The position numbers were made by a program, and so were the translations under genes. DNA of 37,450 bases, taken from positions 1-37,450 of the forward strand of contig CALFJE010000096.1 of NCBI GenBank assembly GCA_937877545.1. Reading direction: 5' to 3'. Below the pieces are notes generated by a model. It was not told the origin of the DNA. It saw only the letters and a list, made by a program, of their open reading frames with translations, and did no database searches. Source of the stretch: an uncultured Selenomonadales bacterium (GTDB lineage Bacteria; Bacillota; Negativicutes; Selenomonadales; Selenomonadaceae). The number at the start of each line of letters is the position of its first letter. Position 1 is the first letter of the stretch. Shown here in pieces: positions 31,963 through 37,450 of the stretch.

Positions 31963-33066
31963 ATGGAAGAGATAAATTTTGCAACGGCAGACCCGCAAGC
32001 CATAGAGCTTGAAGTGGTGGCGACGGTAGAAAAGTTACTTGGGCGACCTTTGGAGAGGGCAGACCCGGTACGAATTTTCCTTCGAGGAGTGGAACTTTTA
32101 ATCATTCAACAGCGGCTGCTGATTGATGAGGTCGGCAAACAAAATCTGCTTTACTATGCCAAGGGTGATAATCTTGACCACTTGGGATATTTGACGGGCT
32201 GTGAAAGGTTGCCCGCAGTGGCAGCGACCACCACCGTTGAACTTACCCTTAGCACGCCGCGAGCACAAGCCACGACAATTAAAAAAGGCACGCGCATAAC
32301 GGCGGGCGACGAGGTTTATTTTGCGTTGGACGAGGCGGTCGTTATCCCCGCCGCGCAGAGCAAAGCCCGCGTCAAGGCGACCTGTACACAGACCGGCGCG
32401 AAGGGCAACGGCTACCTGCCGACGGAACTAAACCGCATAGTCGACCCGCAACCTTTCTTATTGGCGGCAGTCAATGTCACGACTTCCGAGGGCGGCTCCG
32501 ACTCCGAAGACGATGATCACTTCCGCCAAAGAATCAGAGAAAGCGTTGAATCCTTTTCAGTAGCCGGCAGCGAGGGCGCGTATATTTATCATGCAAAATC
32601 GGTGAGCGCGCTGATTGAAGACGTGACGGTTACCAGCCCCGTTCCCGGCGACGTGAATGTTTATGTTTTGTTGCAAGACGGCAACCTCCCCGGCGAGGAG
32701 ATGCTTGCCGCCGTCAACGAACATTTAAATAAAAAAACGGTGCGCCCGCTAACCGACAACGTGACCGTGCTCGCGCCCGATATTCTTAATTACGATTTGA
32801 CCGCCCGCTATTGGATTGCCCGCTCAGACGCCGTGCTGTCCGCGCAGATTCAAGAGGAGGCTCAAGCCGCCGTCGACGAATATCAGACGTGGCAAGCGGC
32901 TAAGCTGGGCAGGGATTTGAATCCTACCGAGCTGATTTATCGGCTCAAAGCGGCGGGCGTGAAAAGGGTTGAAGTCGTCAGCCCGACGTTCGCGGTGGTG
33001 GCGGACAATGCCGTTGCCAAAGCGCAAAACGTCAATGTAACTTTCGCGGGATTGGAGGAAGACTAA
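31963..33066 (+). CDS. Baseplate protein J
   Basis: A 367-residue gpJ/gp6-like wedge protein. Family features include VRIFLRGVELLIIQQRLLID near 42-61, the GDNLDHLGYLTGCER segment near 69-83, DDDHFRQRIRESVESFSVAGSEGAYIYHAKSV near 184-215, and the LNPTELIYRLKAAGVKRVEV end. It needs W and I partners, both nearby. GTGGAGG precedes ATG 31963. Leftward regulatory genes lie on either side. Confidence 0.93.
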   Translation: MEEINFATADPQAIELEVVATVEKLLGRPLERADPVRIFLRGVELLIIQQRLLIDEVGKQNLLYYAKGDNLDHLGYLTGCERLPAVAATTTVELTLSTPRAQATTIKKGTRITAGDEVYFALDEAVVIPAAQSKARVKATCTQTGAKGNGYLPTELNRIVDPQPFLLAAVNVTTSEGGSDSEDDDHFRQRIRESVESFSVAGSEGAYIYHAKSVSALIEDVTVTSPVPGDVNVYVLLQDGNLPGEEMLAAVNEHLNKKTVRPLTDNVTVLAPDILNYDLTARYWIARSDAVLSAQIQEEAQAAVDEYQTWQAAKLGRDLNPTELIYRLKAAGVKRVEVVSPTFAVVADNAVAKAQNVNVTFAGLEED

Positions 33067-33662
33067 AACAGATTCTTGCCCGCCAACAAATTCACGACGT
33101 GGCACAACACCTTGTCTTTGAAGTCGGGATTGGTGAAACGGTCGGCTACGTCTAGCAACTCATAAGCCAACGACTTATCGGGCTCCGCCTCTTGCAATTT
33201 CTTTTTGAATTCCTTGAAGTCGCGCGCCTCGGCGTTGCGGGCGTGAATGGAAAATTGCTTGGCGACGGGCTCGGCAAGTTCCGCCTCGGCGAACAGCGAA
33301 TAGGAGCCGTCCTTGCGCAGAGCGGGCAACACCTCACTCGTCACCCAATGCTTGAATTCCTTGGCTTCGGGCGTATTGGCGGAGAGGACAAGTGCGTAGA
33401 GCCCGCTTTCGTTGATGATGACCATGCGGCGATGCGGCACGAGTCCCTTCGCTTCCACGGACTCTGAAGTCCGTCGAAAGATAGGGACGAGGGCGAAGGA
33501 CTTATCCTTTGCGTCGACGTAGCGGGCAAGTGCTCTGTCGGGGCGGGCATAGCCGAGCGCACGGGCAACATCGGTACCCACTATTGCCAGCTCGCCGCCT
33601 TTGAGCGAAGCGCGCACATCGCCGAATGCGGGATGCGTAAAGATTTGAAAAGGATTGTTCAT
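33063..33662 (-). CDS. BRO-family phage antirepressor
   Basis: A 199-residue protein with an N-terminal BRO-N domain: GELAIVGTDVARALGYARPDRAL (about 23-45), KSFALVPIF, then RRMVIINESGLYALVLSANTPEAKEFKHWVTSEVLPALRKDGSY (about 87-130). The C-terminal 65 residues are charged and helical and may bind a partner. BRO/Ant proteins bind DNA or repressors and affect lysogeny. ATG 33662 is chosen because GGGAGGAATAAAC precedes it; a longer frame upstream is non-coding. It converges with gene J, overlapping by 4 nt, and interrupts the baseplate operon between J and I. Confidence 0.88.
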   Translation of the reverse strand: MNNPFQIFTHPAFGDVRASLKGGELAIVGTDVARALGYARPDRALARYVDAKDKSFALVPIFRRTSESVEAKGLVPHRRMVIINESGLYALVLSANTPEAKEFKHWVTSEVLPALRKDGSYSLFAEAELAEPVAKQFSIHARNAEARDFKEFKKKLQEAEPDKSLAYELLDVADRFTNPDFKDKVLCHVVNLLAGKNLF

Positions 33663-33770
33663 GTTTATTCCTCCCGTCACCCTCTGCTTGACACGCACCG
33701 CCCTCCCTGCTAAAATGCATAAAGGAACTGAGACGCGCCTGCGTCGGGTTTTGATAAATTTTTCGGTAGC

Positions 33771-33799
33771 AATATACCACATGCAGGCGGGGGCGTCAA
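33771..33799 (-). promoter_or_regulatory. Sigma-70-type promoter of the antirepressor gene
   Basis: On the minus strand TTGACG (33799-33794) and TATATT (33776-33771) are separated by exactly 17 bp, both close to consensus. Transcription would start near 33764, giving a leader of about 100 nt with a small GACGC-AGGC-GCGTC hairpin before the ribosome binding site. This allows expression independent of the late operon. Confidence 0.7.
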
Positions 33800-33840
33800 G
33801 GTGACAATCCTGTCCTGCGCGGCAGATTTTTTCGTTTATG

Positions 33841-33858
33841 ACGCCTTCGGGCGTTTTA
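33841..33858 (+). terminator. UUCG hairpin with T-rich tail upstream of the next tail gene
   Basis: ACGCC-TTCG-GGCGT is followed by TTTATATTT. It resembles the terminator at 13336 but with a shorter T run. It may block read-through after the antirepressor insertion, or act as a 5' mRNA hairpin. The GGAG of the next gene lies 12 nt downstream. Confidence 0.45.
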
Positions 33859-33877
33859 TATTTCAAGGAGAAATCTA

Positions 33878-34264
33878 ATGGCACTGATAAATATTTATAA
33901 CGGCAACCCCACTGCCGGCGCGACCGACGGCGTCGCCGTTTCTTCGGGCAATTATAATAATCCCGTATCTTTCACGCTCAACGCCGCCAACGCCGAGACC
34001 GCCGTTCAAACGCTGGCTATCCGTTGCAACAGCGGCTATCAAACCTCGGGCAATACGACCTTAGCCGACGAAGGCGACACCCTCGACCGCGTCAAGTTCG
34101 GCTTAACCGCCTCGGGACCGTGGACTGATAAGCTCGTCTTGCTCGACACCATCACCGACGTGAATAAGCTGATTTACGTCAAAGCCTCCTCCTCGGCTGA
34201 TGAATTGCCGCAACTGGACCGCTCCGTTTCAATTAAAGTGACTGCGACCGTCGTCTCCGTGTGA
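33878..34264 (+). CDS. Small beta-rich tail protein, unknown function
   Basis: A 128-residue protein rich in Thr, Ser, Asn, Asp and Ala, with alternating strands and no cysteine pair motif. Its place between J and I, and its composition, suggest a baseplate or fibre accessory or decoration protein. AAGGAG precedes ATG 33878. No family is recognised. Confidence 0.65.
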   Translation: MALINIYNGNPTAGATDGVAVSSGNYNNPVSFTLNAANAETAVQTLAIRCNSGYQTSGNTTLADEGDTLDRVKFGLTASGPWTDKLVLLDTITDVNKLIYVKASSSADELPQLDRSVSIKVTATVVSV

Positions 34265-34265
34265 C

Positions 34266-36827
34266 ATGGAAGAAATAACCTTCGACGTTCAACGCACGCT
34301 TGCCAATAAGCAAACCGCGTGGCGATATGAAAATCCGCCGTCAATTTTGGAGGCGACGTATCTGTCCGATTTGCCCGATACTCAATCGAAGACGGGCGAA
34401 GGGTTCAGTCAAAGCCAAAGGGCTAAGTGTTTCGACTTGCCCGCCACAAGCGACATTTGGATTCGCTTCGATACTTATTTTGACGGGAAAAAACGCTGGC
34501 GGGCTTACAATGAAGGCGCGGCGGGCTATATCGGCATCTGCGCTTATGCTGCAGACAGTAAAAAGCTCTGCGTGTGCACTAACGGCTCCGTTATTACAAC
34601 TATTAACGGGACAGTCAAGACGGGCGAGGTTCAAAGTTGGCTCCTTCATATGGTGAGCGGCACGGTCGGCTTGATTGAGGCGTGGTTGGACGGCGAACAG
34701 GTTTACACTTTCAACGGCGACGTGAATAACGGAGAGCCCTTTGAGGATATTTTTCTTCAAGCCGACGGCGCCACGTCCTTTTTCAGCAATGTTATAATCA
34801 GCAACGGCGAAATCGGGCACGGCGAGGGCAAAGAGATTTTGCGCTGCCCCGCTGCCATTAACATTGCCAACACCGACATTAACGACCCCGACGCCCCGCA
34901 TTTCAATTTCAGCGGCACTCAAAGCGCGCTCCTGCCCCTTGAAGTTTTGCCGGGGGCTCAAACCTTCACGCTCGAAATTAAGTTCAAAACCGCGTCGACG
35001 AAAAAGAATTCCTATTACGCCGAACTCCCCACGCTGATTGGCACTCATGCCCTGTTCGGCGGCAGCCACTTTCAACTGTTTTTAAACGGCGGCATCCTCG
35101 GCATCGGCTTAACGGGGCGAATTCCTCTGGTTTGTCTTAATGACGACGCCGTTCATTGCGTCACTTTCAGCGTCGACAGGGCGGCGGGCAAGGCTAAGCT
35201 CGTTTGCGACGATTATGTTGTTGAGTGGGACGGCACGGCTACCTTATCCTCAAGATACCAACTCCGCCTTACTTGGAATGAATATAATGATGAGTCGCGC
35301 TTGCCCTGCGATATTTACGAGGCGCGCTTTTGGAGTGTTGTCCGCGCAGGTTGGGGCGAAATTGACGGCTCCGAAGAAGGATTAGAATGTTGGCTTTTGC
35401 CCTCGGAAGACGGGCTTTTAGATTATTCGGGGCACGAACGCCACGCCACGCTTTACGGCGAACCGCTTTTCATCGGCGCGAAGGCTTTCCAATTCGATTT
35501 TCAGCGGCTCTTAAATAATCAGTCCGATATTCTTTTCAAGTTGGAACGCCGCCTTGCCAATGTTCAAGTTTTCCGCGCTGATTTGCAACGCCGCGTCGAA
35601 CAGCGCACTCACAACGATTATCACTTCGACGTGCAAAGAAACGTCACGCGCCCCGTCACCGCTTATTTCAATCTGCAGCGCGAGGTTATCAACGACTCCG
35701 TCGCAACCTTCGACTTTGAAAGGCATATCGCCAATGATATATCGCTTGCCTTTGATTTGGAGCGCGAAGTCACCTTCGACGGGCTGTTGACCAAAATCCT
35801 GCCCGAATCGATACTTCAAGACCCTAAGATTTACGCCTCGGCTTATGCGCTCGACAAGCAGCTAATCAGCGTCTTTGCCGACGTCAGGCAAGTCCTTCAT
35901 ATCCCAAGGTTGGACGAGTTGACCGGTGATATTTTGGATTTGTTGAATTGGCAATTCCACACCGATTTATACGAGCCGGCACCTTTGAGCAACGCGCAGA
36001 AACGCGCTTTGATTCGTCAAGCCGTGGCGTGGCACCGTCGAAAGGGCACCGTGGCGGCGGTTGAGGAAATCTGCGCGGCTTGCTGGTCGGAGTGTACCCT
36101 TGAAGAATTGGGCGGCTACCTTTTTCAAATCACGACCAAGGGCTTTCCTTCCTCGGAGGACGACTTTAACTTTTTCCGCAGGATGATTGGCGTCGCCAAA
36201 AACGTCCGCTCGCATTTGACGCACATCACCGTTGATTATTCCCCGCCCAATCCTTTGAACTTAAACCTCGGCTTGGGACGCGCCGCCGCAGGGTACCTCC
36301 AATTAAAAAGACCCAAGCCCAAAGACTTGACCCTAAGCAATATTATCGCGCTCGCCTCATATCGCGGCGGGCTTATTCATTTAACCCGCCCCAAACCTAA
36401 GGATTTAAATATCCTTACGACCTTCGCCGTCAGCCGAGCAATGACGGGCAGAATTCAAATCGGCGACACCTCTCCTTTGCCCAAACCCAAATTCACTTTC
36501 GCCGCGCCTTTCTTTATCAGCACCGCAAGGAATATCACCGGGCGCATTTGGCTGACTCAACGTCACGAAGCCGCCGACATTGACGACGATCCTTTGCCGC
36601 CCGACTTCGTAGGCACCTATGTTTGGATGCGATTCAGAGGCTCCGACGGGCACAAGCGCTCTTTCAAATTAAGAAATGCCCGCGAGGATTTGACTAAGGC
36701 TCAGCTCAAAGCCGCTGCCGATTATGTAGTTCAATCGGGCGCGTTGCTCAATTCCAAAGGCTTTCCGCTCACTCAAACCGTGAAAGCCTCCGTCCACGTC
36801 AAGACCGCCACCGATATTCCGCTTTAA
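34266..36827 (+). CDS. Multi-domain gpI-type baseplate protein with LamG-like and DUF2922 domains
   Basis: An 853-residue mosaic. Residues 1-20 hold one FD-x-QR-x-L-x-N repeat. About 55-185 and 220-400 look like two concanavalin/LamG-like beta-sandwiches. At 409-505 there are six or seven 15-18-residue repeats of the FD-x-x-R-x-V/L type. About 505-660 match P2 tail protein I (LPESILQDPKIYASAYALDK, then LNWQFHTDLYEPAPLSNAQKRALIRQA). About 675-765 carry G-R/Y-I/L-x-L-x-R-PKPKDL repeats. 782-851 match DUF2922 (FRGSDGHKRSFKLRNAREDL and onward). P2 gpI has only about 176 residues. The extra domains probably bind a surface or attach fibres. No clear ribosome binding site precedes ATG 34266, so coupling to the previous gene is likely. 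Confidence 0.8.
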   Translation: MEEITFDVQRTLANKQTAWRYENPPSILEATYLSDLPDTQSKTGEGFSQSQRAKCFDLPATSDIWIRFDTYFDGKKRWRAYNEGAAGYIGICAYAADSKKLCVCTNGSVITTINGTVKTGEVQSWLLHMVSGTVGLIEAWLDGEQVYTFNGDVNNGEPFEDIFLQADGATSFFSNVIISNGEIGHGEGKEILRCPAAINIANTDINDPDAPHFNFSGTQSALLPLEVLPGAQTFTLEIKFKTASTKKNSYYAELPTLIGTHALFGGSHFQLFLNGGILGIGLTGRIPLVCLNDDAVHCVTFSVDRAAGKAKLVCDDYVVEWDGTATLSSRYQLRLTWNEYNDESRLPCDIYEARFWSVVRAGWGEIDGSEEGLECWLLPSEDGLLDYSGHERHATLYGEPLFIGAKAFQFDFQRLLNNQSDILFKLERRLANVQVFRADLQRRVEQRTHNDYHFDVQRNVTRPVTAYFNLQREVINDSVATFDFERHIANDISLAFDLEREVTFDGLLTKILPESILQDPKIYASAYALDKQLISVFADVRQVLHIPRLDELTGDILDLLNWQFHTDLYEPAPLSNAQKRALIRQAVAWHRRKGTVAAVEEICAACWSECTLEELGGYLFQITTKGFPSSEDDFNFFRRMIGVAKNVRSHLTHITVDYSPPNPLNLNLGLGRAAAGYLQLKRPKPKDLTLSNIIALASYRGGLIHLTRPKPKDLNILTTFAVSRAMTGRIQIGDTSPLPKPKFTFAAPFFISTARNITGRIWLTQRHEAADIDDDPLPPDFVGTYVWMRFRGSDGHKRSFKLRNAREDLTKAQLKAAADYVVQSGALLNSKGFPLTQTVKASVHVKTATDIPL

Positions 36828-36840
36828 AAGGAGAATTCCC

Positions 36841-37425
36841 ATGTCAGATATGAAACTTACGAGTGCGGGCTTTAATCTCGTCGCTCAAGCTTTGGCGGGG
36901 CACGAGCTCACTTTTACCCGCGTGGTTTTCGGCGACGCCAAACAAGACGGCTCAATCGTCACGCCCGCCGAGGACGAAAGACTTGCCCTTACCAACCTAA
37001 TCAACCCGCACGACTTAGCCTTGCCGATAACCGACATCAGACCGGGGCAAAACGGCTCCGTCACCTTGACTTTCCTTATCGACAACGCAAGGCTCAGCAA
37101 CGGTTTTTATTGCCGAGAAGTGGGCATCTTCGCCAAGATAGACGAAGGCACCGAGCAACTCTACGCTTATCTTTATAATGACGAGCCGCAATGGATACCC
37201 GCCATTTCAGAGGAGACGTGGCGCATTTATGTTTCCGTTGCAATTACCGTTGATAATGCCCTAAATGTCACCGCCATTTTAGATATGTCGCAGCAGTACG
37301 TTTTGAATTCGGATTTTTATGATCACGTGGCAGACCCCAATCCTCATCCGAATTCCCCGCACGTCGAAGATAACATTTCTGCCGCCGATTTCATTTGGGC
37401 AACAAAACTGTTTATAAAAATCTAA
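36841..37425 (+). CDS. Tail fibre N-terminal-type protein (DUF3751/gpH-like)
   Basis: A 194-residue protein matching the phage-attached N-terminal part of P2 gpH-like fibres: KLTSAGFNLVAQALAG near 5-20, FTRVVFGD near 25-32, and GFYCREVGIFAKIDEGTEQLYAYL near 87-110. Full fibres continue for hundreds of residues, but this frame ends at TAA 37423-37425, so the receptor-binding part must lie on another protein, or the gene was shortened. AAGGAG precedes ATG 36841. Confidence 0.85.
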   Translation: MSDMKLTSAGFNLVAQALAGHELTFTRVVFGDAKQDGSIVTPAEDERLALTNLINPHDLALPITDIRPGQNGSVTLTFLIDNARLSNGFYCREVGIFAKIDEGTEQLYAYLYNDEPQWIPAISEETWRIYVSVAITVDNALNVTAILDMSQQYVLNSDFYDHVADPNPHPNSPHVEDNISAADFIWATKLFIKI

Positions 37426-37441
37426 ACAAAGTTGCATAAAT

Positions 37442-37450
37442 ATGAGCAAG
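37442..37450 (+). CDS. Possible start of the next gene (cut by window end)
   Basis: ATG 37442 begins an open frame of three codons before the window ends. No ribosome binding site is evident in the 16 nt after the fibre stop, so this may be chance. Confidence 0.15.

Larger units (their letters stand above)
353..36078. repeat. Dispersed 11-bp word CCGCGCAGATT / AATCTGCGCGG (17 exact copies)
   Basis: Exact copies read CCGCGCAGATT at 353, 7078, 7670, 16201, 17931, 21218, 23431 and 32840, and AATCTGCGCGG at 11726, 11870, 13535, 16876, 18744, 18816, 20437, 31571 and 36068 (left coordinates). Further copies with one change lie at 13067, 14401, 16351, 35342 and 35573. In genes they encode different peptides (AQI, RAD, ICA, SAR, NLRG), so protein conservation does not explain them. 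One exact copy is in host DNA (fdhD) and the core octamer occurs twice in the fdh terminator. Confidence 0.85.
6237..37450 (+). mobile_element. Prophage with lambda-type head and P2-type contractile tail (right end not in window)
   Basis: From 6237 onward nearly all genes run rightward in phage order: replication, small early genes, late regulator, endolysin, terminase, head, neck, sheath and tube, tape measure, baseplate and fibre. The left edge is placed between the terminators at 6078-6150 and the gene at 6237 because the fdh operon ends there. No attachment-site repeat could be recognised with one end only. Integrase, repressor and holin are not visible. All structural reading frames appear intact, so the element may be functional. 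Confidence 0.88.

Noticed and set aside
34341..35075. 244-residue minus-strand frame in the gpI-type gene
   Set aside because: Shadow of the long plus-strand gene; no start signals and no motif.
1..37450. tRNA genes, rRNA genes and transposases
   Set aside because: None was recognised on either strand; no cloverleaf with a T-loop signature, rRNA segment or transposase motif stood out.

Overview
The window holds the end of a bacterial host region (about 1-6150) and most of one tailed-phage prophage (about 6237 to the right edge). The host part is a membrane-bound, periplasmic formate dehydrogenase operon in the order fdhD-fdhA-fdhE-fdhB-fdhC. The catalytic subunit has a Tat signal and a cysteine where E. 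coli FdnG has selenocysteine. A four-cluster ferredoxin subunit and a four-helix cytochrome b would pass electrons to quinone. This respiratory enzyme, with a prophage rich in Firmicutes-type families (YopX, DUF6148, DUF2922), suggests an anaerobic diderm Firmicute such as a member of the Negativicutes; that assignment is inference. A CRP/FNR-type palindrome precedes fdhD, centred about 41.5 bp upstream of the predicted transcription start.

The prophage reads almost entirely rightward. Early region (6237-13268): a large winged-helix replication-type protein, many small genes including two YopX paralogues, a structured non-coding segment (about 9410-9630), a run of five overlapping genes carrying 11 zinc fingers (10645-12682), a Cro/CI-type HTH protein and a sigma-region-4-like late regulator. 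A terminator and an amidase endolysin follow.

Head module (13985-20386): lambda-type Nu1-like small terminase, GpA-type large terminase, a DUF6148 connector-like protein, GpB-type portal, ClpP-like protease, D-like decoration protein, E-type capsid and an FII-like joining protein. Tail module (20380-37425): a P2-like contractile tail with Z-like and terminator-like proteins, sheath, tube, E/E' chaperone with a -1 frameshift site, tape measure, X, D, V spike, PAAR tip, U, W, J, I and a fibre. The particle is therefore a chimera of a lambda-type head and a P2-type tail.

Two leftward regulatory genes flank baseplate gene J: a small HTH gene broken by a frameshift, and a BRO-type antirepressor with a clear promoter. 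No integrase, classical repressor or holin is visible; they may lie to the right of the window.

Most notable observations: (1) an 11-base word, CCGCGCAGATT, occurs exactly 17 times in both orientations and in every reading frame; (2) a zinc-finger gene array is growing by tandem duplication; (3) two stefin/cystatin-like paralogues sit in the tail module; (4) a GpI-type baseplate protein is fused to LamG-like domains, short repeats and a DUF2922 domain; (5) FdhD lacks its CxxC segment.
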